In this document: piece by piece, positions 1 through 6,179 of the stretch | Layout: each line of letters begins with the position of its first letter | Position numbering within the stretch: the first letter of the stretch is position 1 | The notes under the pieces: generated by a model | The model's input: only the letters and a program-made list of their open reading frames with translations | The model's database searches: none | Told to the model about the DNA's origin: nothing | Assembly (NCBI GenBank): GCA_023260355.1 | Contig: JALQVJ010000369.1 | Span: 1 to 11,354 of the forward strand | Origin: Burkholderiaceae bacterium | Lineage (GTDB): Bacteria > Pseudomonadota > Gammaproteobacteria > Burkholderiales > Burkholderiaceae_C | Direction of reading: 5' to 3' | DNA: 11,354 nucleotides | Position numbers and translations under genes: made by a program

Positions 1-423
1 TTGGCCACGCCCAAGGCGCGCTTTTGTATGTCATTCATGCGCATTGGGTTGGTGCCCGATTGCGGCGCGTTTTACACCTTGCCCCGCGTGGTCGGCGTGC
101 AGCGGGCCAAAGAGTTGATGATGACCGCCCGCGAGGTTGACGTCCAAGAGGCGGTTCAACTGGGCATCGTGATGGAGGTGGTGGCTGCCGAAGACCTGAT
201 GGCCAAGGCGCAGGAATACGCCGTTCGACTCAAAAATGCGTCCCGCTTGGCCACGGGCTTGATCAAGCAGCGTGTCAACGATTCACTGGGGAACAACCTC
301 AGAAACGTGCTGAACACCGAGGCCAATGACCAAGGCCTGTGCTTTTGTGACCCCTACAACGCCCAGGCGGTCGAGCGATTTTTTGCCAAAGAACCGCCGC
401 TCTTTCAATGGCCTCAGGGTTGA
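1..423 (+). CDS. Crotonase-family enoyl-CoA hydratase/isomerase, C-terminal part (5' end outside window)
   Basis: The reading frame is open from base 1 and encodes about 140 residues, so the N-terminal half (including the CAG-type oxyanion-hole segment) lies outside the window. The TTG at base 1 is read as an internal codon, not a start. The visible part has the crotonase core RIGLVPDCGAFYTLPRVVG, then the helical C-terminus with the TGLIKQRVN region. The family isomerises or hydrates enoyl-CoA thioesters in the cytoplasm. The Asp in the VPDCG motif is typical of PaaG-like isomerases, and the position of the second hydratase glutamate (Glu164 of rat mitochondrial hydratase) is Phe by my hand alignment. 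It is therefore more likely an isomerase-like crotonase than a classical hydratase. The substrate cannot be told. The gene ends two bases from the stop of a convergent small gene, and no terminator hairpin is evident there. Confidence 0.88.
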   Translation: MATPKARFCMSFMRIGLVPDCGAFYTLPRVVGVQRAKELMMTAREVDVQEAVQLGIVMEVVAAEDLMAKAQEYAVRLKNASRLATGLIKQRVNDSLGNNLRNVLNTEANDQGLCFCDPYNAQAVERFFAKEPPLFQWPQG

Positions 424-425
424 TG

Positions 426-761
426 TCAGCGCCGCTGCGTTGGGTCTTCTTCGTGGATGCGCAGCAATGGGTAGATGTGCTCTGCAATGGGGCTTGGGCC
501 GTCTGGCAGTCCTGCATTGAGGCGGCGCTGGCGAATGCGCCCGCGCAGCATCAGCAAGCCCCTGAGCAAATCCAGGTGTTCACCGCGATGCTCGGTTGTG
601 AATGGTGCGTTCAAGATGCGATGGATCTGAGCTGAGTCCTCTAAGTCGACCCGAAGTGCAAAAGCCAAGCGGTCAATCTCTTGGTTCACTGCATGGACAT
701 CGTGCTGCAGCTCATCCATGCCCACGGGGGTGGGCGGGTTGTGCAAAGGTTTGTGATTCAT
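426..761 (-). CDS. Small hypothetical protein, 111 aa
   Basis: I do not recognise this protein. A longer minus-strand frame runs upstream into the transporter gene, but the part from the ATG at 761 reads like a real protein: mixed hydrophobic and charged residues, predicted mostly helical, with a Leu/Arg-rich central stretch (HLDLLRGLLMLRGRIRQRR) and no signal peptide or membrane segment. The sequence encoded upstream of that ATG is low-quality, His/Gly/Arg-rich shadow sequence, which is why I chose this start. There is no convincing Shine-Dalgarno before 761. A later in-frame ATG (MDELQHDVHAV, 17 residues on) is the alternative. The gene converges on the crotonase with a two-base gap and diverges from the transporter across about 120 bases. 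It fills what would otherwise be a 460-base gene-free stretch. It could still be non-coding. Confidence 0.5.
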   Translation of the reverse strand: MNHKPLHNPPTPVGMDELQHDVHAVNQEIDRLAFALRVDLEDSAQIHRILNAPFTTEHRGEHLDLLRGLLMLRGRIRQRRLNAGLPDGPSPIAEHIYPLLRIHEEDPTQRR

Positions 762-854
762 CAGGTCAGGGATCGCGGGATAAGCAATTATTATGCGCTC
801 GTGTGTCAGCTCGCTTGGCGTTGAAGCCGTGGGTTGCCTGCCCCTTGATGCTTG

Positions 855-870
855 TGTGACCGTGATCAGA
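855..870. promoter_or_regulatory. CRP-like palindrome upstream of the MFS gene
   Basis: TGTGA (855-859), six bases, then TCAGA (866-870) match the enterobacterial CRP consensus TGTGA-N6-TCACA at 9 of 10 defined positions. The site lies 14 bases before the chosen transporter ATG. That is very close to the start codon, so if used it would more likely repress or lie within the leader. A Crp/Fnr-type protein is encoded in this window, but its recognition helix differs from CRP, so the match may be coincidental. Confidence 0.25.
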
Positions 871-884
871 CCACCTACTACGCC

Positions 885-2093
885 ATGAACTCCTCCGCTG
901 CGACACCCCCGATACGTTCCCCAAAGGCTGCCGCATGGGTGATCGTGGCGGGCGTCACCGCGGCCATGCATGTCGGCAAGGTCCCTGTGGCCATCCCCAT
1001 TCTTCAGCAGCAGCTGGGTATGACCTTGGTTGAGGCCGGCATGTTGTTGTCGATGTCGCAATTTGCCGGCATGTTGATGGCGGTGTTTGTCGGGATGTTG
1101 GCCGATGGCATGGGTCTTCGACGCAGCGTCCTGTCTGGCTTGGTGTTGATGGCTGTCTCCAGCGCACTGGGGGGACTGTCAACCTCGGTGCCGGTGTTGT
1201 TGATGTGCCGAACGCTCGAGGGTATGGCGTTTCTATTGGTGGTTGTGCCCGCACCGGCGCTGTTGCGCCAGTTGGTTCGCCCTGAGCGGCTGGCCCAAAC
1301 GATGGGTATATGGGGGGCCTTCATGCCTGCAGGTACCGCGACGTCGATGATCGTGGGGCCGTGGGTGTTGGGTGCGTTTGAGTGGTCTGTGTGGTGGTGG
1401 GTGCTGTCCTGTGTGTCTTTGCTCTGCGCCTGGGGTGTGTGGCGCCAAGTGCCTTTCGTCCCGGTGACGAGCGGGCAAGCCAGCGGGGTTTCACAAAGCG
1501 CTCGCTTGATGCAAACGTGGCGCAACCCGGGTACTTGGTGGGTGGCACTGGCCTTTGGGATGTATTCCAGCCAATGGTTGGTCGTGATTGGCTTTTTCCC
1601 GACCTTGCTGCACGAGGCGGGTCTGGGGGCGGCGAGCGCTGGTGCGATCACCGCTGGCGCGTCACTGGCCAACATCATTGGCAATGTTGGGGCAGGGCAA
1701 CTGCTGCACCGGGGCGTGGCGCCGCACAAGGTGATGACCATTGCCTTTGTGACGATGTTTCTGGGCGCGGTGGTGGTCTTTGCAGGAGGCTTGGCTGTTC
1801 CCGTGGCGTGGCGCATTGTGGCGGCGATGTTGTTTTCTGCCGTGGGTGGGCTGTTGCCGGGTTCTTTGTTTTCGCTGGCCGTGCGTCTGGCGCCTAGCGA
1901 ACAGACGGTCTCCACGTCGCTGGGGTGGACCACACAAATGTCGATGACGGGGCAGTTCTTGATGCCGCCCATTGCCGCGTGGCTCGCCGACACACAAGGC
2001 ACGTGGTCATACACTTGGCTGCTGAATGCGGCGTCCTGCAGCCTGGGCTTGGTCTTGGTGTTGCGCATGCATCGATTGTTGAAGGCGCGCTGA
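885..2093 (+). CDS. MFS transporter, 402 aa, about 12 TM segments
   Basis: This is an inner-membrane major facilitator superfamily carrier of unknown substrate. The protein is almost entirely hydrophobic segments separated by short loops, compatible with 12 helices. The MFS motif A is clear in the TM2-TM3 loop (GMLADGMGLRR, about residues 70-80). A longer, more polar loop near residues 180-212 probably separates the two six-helix halves. The general style is that of the CynX/NarK-like carriers, but I cannot assign a substrate. An in-frame TTG at 852 would add 11 residues. I prefer the ATG at 885 because the extra residues are polar and the membrane protein proper begins about 15 residues after the ATG. 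Neither start has a strong Shine-Dalgarno. The next gene, a racemase-like protein, follows on the same strand after 74 bases, so the two may be co-transcribed and share a substrate class. Confidence 0.88.
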   Translation: MNSSAATPPIRSPKAAAWVIVAGVTAAMHVGKVPVAIPILQQQLGMTLVEAGMLLSMSQFAGMLMAVFVGMLADGMGLRRSVLSGLVLMAVSSALGGLSTSVPVLLMCRTLEGMAFLLVVVPAPALLRQLVRPERLAQTMGIWGAFMPAGTATSMIVGPWVLGAFEWSVWWWVLSCVSLLCAWGVWRQVPFVPVTSGQASGVSQSARLMQTWRNPGTWWVALAFGMYSSQWLVVIGFFPTLLHEAGLGAASAGAITAGASLANIIGNVGAGQLLHRGVAPHKVMTIAFVTMFLGAVVVFAGGLAVPVAWRIVAAMLFSAVGGLLPGSLFSLAVRLAPSEQTVSTSLGWTTQMSMTGQFLMPPIAAWLADTQGTWSYTWLLNAASCSLGLVLVLRMHRLLKAR

Positions 2094-2125
2094 GCTGACT
2101 CCCACGCAACAGGGGTGGCGCGTCA

Positions 2126-2135
2126 GTCCGCGGAC
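2126..2135. repeat. Perfect 10-bp palindrome between the MFS and racemase-like genes
   Basis: GTCCGCGGAC is its own reverse complement and lies 32 bases before the racemase-like start codon. It could be a small operator or a minor transcript hairpin. It is short and GC-rich enough to occur by chance in this genome, and no -10/-35 pair is obvious beside it. Confidence 0.2.
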
Positions 2136-2167
2136 AATGGGGTGCATCAACTTCGGAACCTATCGCC

Positions 2168-2818
2168 ATGCGCATTGCCTTGATTCATGCCCTTTCCCAC
2201 TCAGTCGCGCCCATCAACGCAGTCATGGCGGCGCAGTGGCCGGATGCGATTCGCATGAATCTGCTTGACGACAGTTTGTCGGCGGATTTGGCGCGCGCCG
2301 GTCAAGGGCTTGACGCGGCGATGCATCAGCGGTTTTTAGACCTGTCGGCTTATGCCGTTGGGACGCAAGTTGACGGGATTTTGTTCACCTGCTCGGCGTT
2401 CGGACCATGCATCGACGCCGTCAAGGCGCGCTACCCGCACTTGCCTGTCTTCAAACCCAATGAAGCCATGATCACACAGGCCGAGGCCCATACACATGAG
2501 ATCGGACTGATCGCATCTTTTGCGGGCACCCTAGAGACGATGCCGTCAGAGTTCGGTGCGCACACCCAGCTTCAAACCGCATTGGTGGCTGAGGCGCTGG
2601 ACGCGCTGAACCGGGGGGATGTTGATGCCCACGATGCTGCTGTCTTGGCTGCTGCGCAACGCTTGGTGCAAGGGGGAGCGAAAGCGATTGCTTTGGCCCA
2701 GTTTTCGATGGCCAGGGCTGCGCCACTGGTGCGCCAGCATGTCGGTGTGCCTGTCTTCACGACACCCGAGAGTGCGGTGCATGCGCTCAAGCTCGCCTTG
2801 GGTGTGCCTGCGGCATAA
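2168..2818 (+). CDS. Asp/Glu racemase superfamily protein, 216 aa
   Basis: The fold is that of aspartate/glutamate and hydantoin racemases and arylmalonate decarboxylase. These are cofactor-independent cytoplasmic enzymes that abstract an alpha proton with cysteines on two pseudo-symmetric lobes. The protein starts MRIALIHAL (a beta strand), has the first-lobe motif FTCSAFGPC with Cys75 after a DGIL strand, and a second-lobe strand AIALAQFSMARA at about 173-184. In two-base racemases the second lobe carries a second catalytic Cys. Here Gln178-Phe-Ser180 occupies that place, so the enzyme appears to keep one catalytic Cys only. That argues against a simple two-cysteine racemase; a decarboxylase, isomerase or lyase activity is possible. 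Start at 2168 with a weak GGAA upstream. It follows the MFS gene on the same strand, so the pair may import and convert an organic or amino acid (inference). A strong terminator follows about 55 bases after the stop. Confidence 0.82.
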   Translation: MRIALIHALSHSVAPINAVMAAQWPDAIRMNLLDDSLSADLARAGQGLDAAMHQRFLDLSAYAVGTQVDGILFTCSAFGPCIDAVKARYPHLPVFKPNEAMITQAEAHTHEIGLIASFAGTLETMPSEFGAHTQLQTALVAEALDALNRGDVDAHDAAVLAAAQRLVQGGAKAIALAQFSMARAAPLVRQHVGVPVFTTPESAVHALKLALGVPAA

Positions 2819-2873
2819 GGTTCGCCAGACAAGCAGTTGCCGCTGCGATTGCCCGATCCATCCGCCGTGACAT

Positions 2874-2900
2874 AAAAAAAGCTGCTTGCGCAGCTTTTTT
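2874..2900. terminator. Bidirectional intrinsic terminator
   Basis: AAAAAAGCTGC (2875-2885), loop TTGC, GCAGCTTTTTT (2890-2900): an 11-bp perfect stem with a GC-rich core flanked by an A-tract on one side and a T-tract on the other. It works as a Rho-independent terminator on either strand. It sits between the convergent racemase-like (+) and YfcG-like (-) genes, 56 bases after the former's stop and 19 bases after the latter's. Confidence 0.92.
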
Positions 2901-2918
2901 CTAGGCGTGTGTGGGTCA

Positions 2919-3626
2919 TCAACGCTTTTCGTATTGGCCCGCACCAAACAGCAGGTGTCTGGCCTTGTCGTCGGTGAGCTCTTTGCGCAGCGGCGTCAAG
3001 ATTTGCACGCCACGTTGAACGGCTGGGCGTTGCTCGATTTTTTGAAACCAAGCATGCAGGGCAGGGTAGTCAGCCCAGTCGATGCCTTGGCGCTCCCATG
3101 AGCGCAGCCATGGGAATATGGCGATGTCAGCAATGGTGTATTGCTTGCCGGCGATATAGGCGCCAGTGCGCTCGATCTGACGGTCCATGACGCCGTAGAT
3201 GCGTTTGGCTTCGTTGGTGTAGCGCTGAATGGCGTACTCAATCTTCTCGGGCGCGTAGCCTCGGAAGTGGTGTGCTTGTCCGAGCATGGGGCCCACGCCG
3301 CCCATCTGGAACATCAGCCATTGCATGGTTTCGAACTTGGCCGCATCAGACTTGGGCAAAAACTTGCCAAATTTACTGGCCAGGTACACCAAGATGGCGC
3401 CAGACTCAAACAGATGGAAGGGCTTGCCGCTGGGCCCATGGCTGTCCACCATCGCAGGAATTTTGTTGTTCGGACTGATCTTGAGAAACGCAGGCTCGAA
3501 CTGCTGACCTTGGCCAATATCGACCGCGTGCGCGTGCCAATCGCGACCTTCCCGTTGGCCGCACTCCTCGAGCATGATGTGGACTTTGTGACCGTTGGGC
3601 GTTGCCCATGAGTAGACGTCGATCAT
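2919..3626 (-). CDS. yfcG: Nu-class glutathione S-transferase / disulfide-bond reductase, YfcG type, 235 aa
   Basis: This is a cytoplasmic GST-fold protein close to E. coli YfcG, a glutathione-dependent disulfide-bond oxidoreductase. The N-terminal thioredoxin-like domain begins MIDVYSWATPNGHKV, with Thr9 and Asn11 at the places used by YfcG for glutathione. It continues through ISPNNKIPAMVD (cis-Pro motif, about 50-61) and LFESGAI (Glu74-Ser75, glutathione gamma-glutamyl contact). The all-helical C-terminal domain has MGGVGPMLGQAHHF (about 108-121) and TIADIAIFPW (about 164-173). An in-frame extension of 27 codons upstream exists, but the ATG at 3626 matches the family N-terminus and has a good Shine-Dalgarno (GGAG about seven bases upstream). 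The length is near the 215 residues of YfcG, with a slightly longer C-terminal tail. It is separated from the acyl-CoA operon upstream by a terminator, so it is probably transcribed alone. Confidence 0.93.
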   Translation of the reverse strand: MIDVYSWATPNGHKVHIMLEECGQREGRDWHAHAVDIGQGQQFEPAFLKISPNNKIPAMVDSHGPSGKPFHLFESGAILVYLASKFGKFLPKSDAAKFETMQWLMFQMGGVGPMLGQAHHFRGYAPEKIEYAIQRYTNEAKRIYGVMDRQIERTGAYIAGKQYTIADIAIFPWLRSWERQGIDWADYPALHAWFQKIEQRPAVQRGVQILTPLRKELTDDKARHLLFGAGQYEKR

Positions 3627-3693
3627 TGGAATCTCCGGATTGAGGGTGATGTGCAAGATTGTGCTGCAGCGTTGTGCGCACGGCTTGGGATGA

Positions 3694-3721
3694 TAAAAAA
3701 ACAGCACCCGAAGGTGCTGTT
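3694..3721 (-). terminator. Intrinsic terminator with UUCG tetraloop after the acyl-CoA dehydrogenase gene
   Basis: On the minus strand AACAGCACC, loop TTCG, GGTGCTGTT form a 9-bp perfect stem (3700-3708 with 3713-3721). It is closed by a C-G pair around the very stable UUCG tetraloop and followed by a run of seven T. The plus-strand direction lacks a T-tract, so it acts on minus-strand transcription only. It lies 16 bases after the acyl-CoA dehydrogenase stop and marks the end of the five-gene operon. Confidence 0.92.
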
Positions 3722-3737
3722 CTTGCGAGGCCTTGAA

Positions 3738-4997
3738 TCAGCAACCGCGTGTGACTGCGGCTTCGGGCTCCATGGCCAAGGTGGAGTGACGGGCCAACTC
3801 GAGCTTGGCGATCGTGACGCGGTGCACCTCGTCAGGACCGTCGGCCAAACGCAATGTGCGCTGGTGTGCCCACGTGTTGGCCAAGTGGAAGTCCTGAGAC
3901 ACACCGCCACCACCGTGCGCCTGGATCGCCCAGTCGAGGATTTGCAGCGCGATGTTGGGTGCGACCACTTTGATCATGGCGATTTCAGCCTTGGCGACCT
4001 TGTTGCCAACCGTATCCATCATGTACGCGGCTTTGAGCGTCAGCAGGCGAGCCTGCTCGATCATGATGCGCGCCTCGGCGATGCGCTCTTGCCACACGCC
4101 TTGCTGTGACACTGTCTTGCCAAATGCCGTGCGCACCATGATGCGCTTGCACAGCGATTCGAGTGCACGCTCGGCGGCGCCGATAGAGCGCATGCAGTGG
4201 TGGATGCGTCCGGGGCCCAAGCGACCTTGGGCGATTTCGAAGCCACGGCCCTCACCCAACAGGATGTTGCCCTTGGGCACTTTGACGTTTTCGAGCAGCA
4301 CTTCCATGTGGCCGTGCGGCGCATCGTCGTAACCGAAGACGCTCAAGGGGCGCAACACAGTGATGCCTGGGGTATCCGCAGGCACGACCACCATGGATTG
4401 CTGGCTGTGGCGAGGCGCCTCAGGGTCAGTCTTGCCCATGACGATATAAACCTTGCAACGGGGGTCTCCGGCACCGGAGCTCCACCACTTGCGACCGTTG
4501 ATCAAGTAGTGATCACCCTTGTCCTCGATGCGGCACTGGATGTTGGTGGCATCGCTGGATGCCACCTCAGGCTCGGTCATCAAAAATGCCGAGCGGATTT
4601 CACCGCGCAGCAAGGGTTCCATCCATTCGTCCTTGATGGCTTCGCTTGCGTAGCGCTCCAAGGTTTCCATGTTGCCGGTATCAGGGGCCGAACAGTTGAA
4701 CACTTCGGGGGCCCAAGTGACGCGGCCCATGATTTCGCACAGGGGCGCGTATTCCAAGTTGGTCAGACCCTCAGGGACGCGTGCGGAATTGGGAATAAAC
4801 AGGTTCCACAAGCCAGCGGCACGGGCCTTGGGCTTGAGTTCCTCAACGATCTTCGTTGGAATCCAAGCGTTGCCAGCGGCACGGTTGGCGGCCACCTCTT
4901 CGTGGAAACGCTCTTCATTGGGATAAATGTGCTCATCCATGAAGGCGAGCAAGCGGGCTTGCAAGTCCTTGACCTTGTCTGAGTATTCGAAATGCAT
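3738..4997 (-). CDS. Acyl-CoA dehydrogenase of the ACAD10/ACAD11 (LvaC-like) type, 419 aa
   Basis: This is a cytoplasmic FAD-dependent acyl-CoA dehydrogenase-fold enzyme. The N-terminal helical domain (about 1-135) is followed by [17 protein letters not shown] (137-153), the usual flavin/substrate signature. A beta domain runs to about residue 245, and the C-terminal helices contain [12 protein letters not shown] (359-370). The place of the catalytic glutamate of medium-chain dehydrogenase (YEGT) is here [10 protein letters not shown], with Asp386. This ADGPDEVH form is characteristic of the ACAD10/ACAD11 branch. That branch, and LvaC of the Pseudomonas levulinate pathway, act on 4-phosphoacyl-CoA made by a partner kinase, eliminating phosphate to give an enoyl-CoA. 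The kinase is encoded directly upstream, 21 bases away. The start at 4997 has a strong AAAGGAG (5004-5010). Length is as expected for the unfused enzyme. The exact chain length of the substrate is unknown. Confidence 0.93.
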   Translation of the reverse strand: MHFEYSDKVKDLQARLLAFMDEHIYPNEERFHEEVAANRAAGNAWIPTKIVEELKPKARAAGLWNLFIPNSARVPEGLTNLEYAPLCEIMGRVTWAPEVFNCSAPDTGNMETLERYASEAIKDEWMEPLLRGEIRSAFLMTEPEVASSDATNIQCRIEDKGDHYLINGRKWWSSGAGDPRCKVYIVMGKTDPEAPRHSQQSMVVVPADTPGITVLRPLSVFGYDDAPHGHMEVLLENVKVPKGNILLGEGRGFEIAQGRLGPGRIHHCMRSIGAAERALESLCKRIMVRTAFGKTVSQQGVWQERIAEARIMIEQARLLTLKAAYMMDTVGNKVAKAEIAMIKVVAPNIALQILDWAIQAHGGGGVSQDFHLANTWAHQRTLRLADGPDEVHRVTIAKLELARHSTLAMEPEAAVTRGC

Positions 4998-5018
4998 GGA
5001 TAGCTCCTTTTTAAAAAA

Positions 5019-6116
5019 TCATTGTTGTGCGTCGTGCTTTTGGGCGAACTTCCATGCCAGCTCGGCGAGCGGGCGTGCGCCGGCGGCAGATTTGGCTGCT
5101 TGGGCGTTGGATGCAGTGCCCAGTTGCACACGCTTGGCGATTCCTTGCAGAATCGCCGAGAGGCGAAAGGCGTTGTAGGCGAGGTAAAAATTCCAATCGC
5201 GTTGGAGTTCCTCGGGCGTGGTGAAACCGGTGTGTGCGCAGTACAGCTCGATGTACTCGCGCTCTGTGGGGATGCCCAGCTTTTCGTGATCCAAGCCGCC
5301 GATACCGCGGAATTCGCCTGGAGAGATATGCCACGCCATGCAGTGGTAGCTGAAATCAGCCAGCGGGTGCCCGAGCGTCGACAGCTCCCAGTCGAGCACC
5401 GCGATGATGCGCGGCGCGTCGGCGTCGAACATGACGTTGTCGAGTCTGTAGTCACCATGCACGATCGATACGCGGCTTTCATCGCGCGCCAATGCGGGCA
5501 CGTTCGCGGGCAGCCACTCCATCAAACGATCCATCTCGGGGATCGGGTCTGTGATGGAAGCCACGTATTGCTTGGACCAGCGTCCAATCTGGCGATCGAA
5601 ATAGTTGCCTGGCTTGCCGTAGTCGCTCAAGCCGACGGCGTTGACGTCGACCGTGTGCATCAGCGCCATGACGCGATTCAGTTCAAGGTAGAGCTCACGG
5701 CGTTGCGCGGGCTCCATGCCCGGCAGCGATTGTTCCCAAAGCACGCGTCCGGCCTTGAACTCCATCACGAAAAACGCACGGCCGATGATGTTTTCGTCCT
5801 CGCACAGCACGCACATCTCTGGCACAGGGAAGTTGACAGAGTGCAGTGCCTTCATGACGCGGAACTCGCGCTCAATGGCATGTGCTGATGGCAGCAACTT
5901 GGCGACCGGCCCTGGTTTTGCACGCATCACATACGTGCGCGCGGGCGTGATGAGCTTGTAGGTGGGGTTGCTTTGACCGCCCTTGAACATCTCCACCGTC
6001 AAGGGGCCTTGGAAACCGGGCAGGTGATCGGTGAGGTAGCGCGCAAGCGCGCCCTCGTCAAAACGATGGGATTCGGCGACCGCCTTGGTGCCGGTGAATG
6101 CTGATTGATCAGTCAT
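5019..6116 (-). CDS. APH-fold kinase, ACAD10/ACAD11 kinase-domain (LvaA-like) type, 365 aa
   Basis: This is a phosphotransferase of the aminoglycoside/choline kinase fold. Motifs in order: nucleotide loop GGQSNPTYKL (46-55), the VMRAKP strand with the ATP-anchoring Lys (about 63-68), and the Brenner motif VHGDYRLDN (219-227) with catalytic Asp222 and Asn227. LDWELSTLGHPLADFSYH (241-258) follows, with metal-binding Asp242. The last segment is the hallmark of the kinase domain of animal ACAD10/ACAD11 and of LvaA, which phosphorylate the 4-hydroxyl of hydroxyacyl-CoA. An aminoglycoside-resistance role is unlikely in this setting. A TTG at 6134 is in frame, but I chose the ATG at 6116, which has AAGGA about nine bases upstream and gives the normal N-terminus MTDQSAF. 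That ATG and its Shine-Dalgarno are buried in a perfect inverted repeat. No small LvaB-like partner is encoded beside it. The acyl-CoA dehydrogenase follows after 21 bases. Confidence 0.92.
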   Translation of the reverse strand: MTDQSAFTGTKAVAESHRFDEGALARYLTDHLPGFQGPLTVEMFKGGQSNPTYKLITPARTYVMRAKPGPVAKLLPSAHAIEREFRVMKALHSVNFPVPEMCVLCEDENIIGRAFFVMEFKAGRVLWEQSLPGMEPAQRRELYLELNRVMALMHTVDVNAVGLSDYGKPGNYFDRQIGRWSKQYVASITDPIPEMDRLMEWLPANVPALARDESRVSIVHGDYRLDNVMFDADAPRIIAVLDWELSTLGHPLADFSYHCMAWHISPGEFRGIGGLDHEKLGIPTEREYIELYCAHTGFTTPEELQRDWNFYLAYNAFRLSAILQGIAKRVQLGTASNAQAAKSAAGARPLAELAWKFAQKHDAQQ

Positions 6117-6150
6117 GGGTTGAAGTCCTTTCAACAGGCTTCAACCCATG
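6114..6150 (-). promoter_or_regulatory. Inverted repeat covering the kinase Shine-Dalgarno and start codon
   Basis: CATGGGTTGAAG (6114-6125) and CTTCAACCCATG (6139-6150) are perfect 12-bp reverse complements separated by 13 bases. CCT/AGG pairs extend the stem inside the spacer. In the minus-strand transcript the 3' arm contains the kinase AUG, and the AAGGA Shine-Dalgarno falls in the inner stem and loop, so the folded RNA would hide both. No U-tract follows, so it is not an intrinsic terminator. It could be a translational switch or, as DNA, an operator. The fold is read by eye and its function is inferred. Confidence 0.6.
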
Positions 6151-6151
6151 G

Positions 6152-6172
6152 GCGCGGCACTGCTGGCCGCGC
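6152..6172 (-). repeat. GC-rich hairpin just after the Crp/Fnr gene
   Basis: GCGCGGC (6152-6158) and GCCGCGC (6166-6172) form a 7-bp all-GC stem with a 7-base loop, beginning seven bases after the regulator stop codon and ending just before the start-codon inverted repeat. There is no T-tract, so termination would be weak or Rho-assisted. A role as a 3' stabiliser of the upstream message or as part of a tandem leader structure is possible. Confidence 0.45.
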
Positions 6173-6179
6173 ATGCGGC

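Noticed and set aside
785..800. AT-rich CATAAT-like -10 box for the small minus-strand gene
   Set aside because: No acceptable -35 lies 16-18 bases upstream, and the AT-rich patch alone is weak evidence.
762..1061. Extension of the minus-strand 111-residue gene to 211 residues
   Set aside because: The added part runs antisense into the transporter gene and is His/Gly/Arg-rich shadow sequence; the gene-like composition begins at the ATG at 761.
1004..2068. Long open minus-strand frame (354 codons) opposite the transporter gene
   Set aside because: The translation is rich in Pro, Thr, Arg and His with no domain, as expected of the antisense of a GC-rich membrane-protein gene; the plus-strand frame is a clear MFS protein.
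5022..5888. Long plus-strand frame (288 codons) opposite the kinase gene
   Set aside because: The minus-strand frame has all kinase motifs; the plus-strand translation is a compositional shadow with no recognisable domain or ribosome site.
6102..6115. Quasi-palindrome TGATTGATCAGTCA at the kinase N-terminal codons as an FNR-type site
   Set aside because: It does not fit TTGAT-N4-ATCAA and lies within coding sequence; probably chance.
5019..6116. Aminoglycoside-resistance phosphotransferase
   Set aside because: The fold is shared, but the LDWELSTLGHP segment and the adjoining [12 protein letters not shown] acyl-CoA dehydrogenase point to the ACAD10/11 kinase group.
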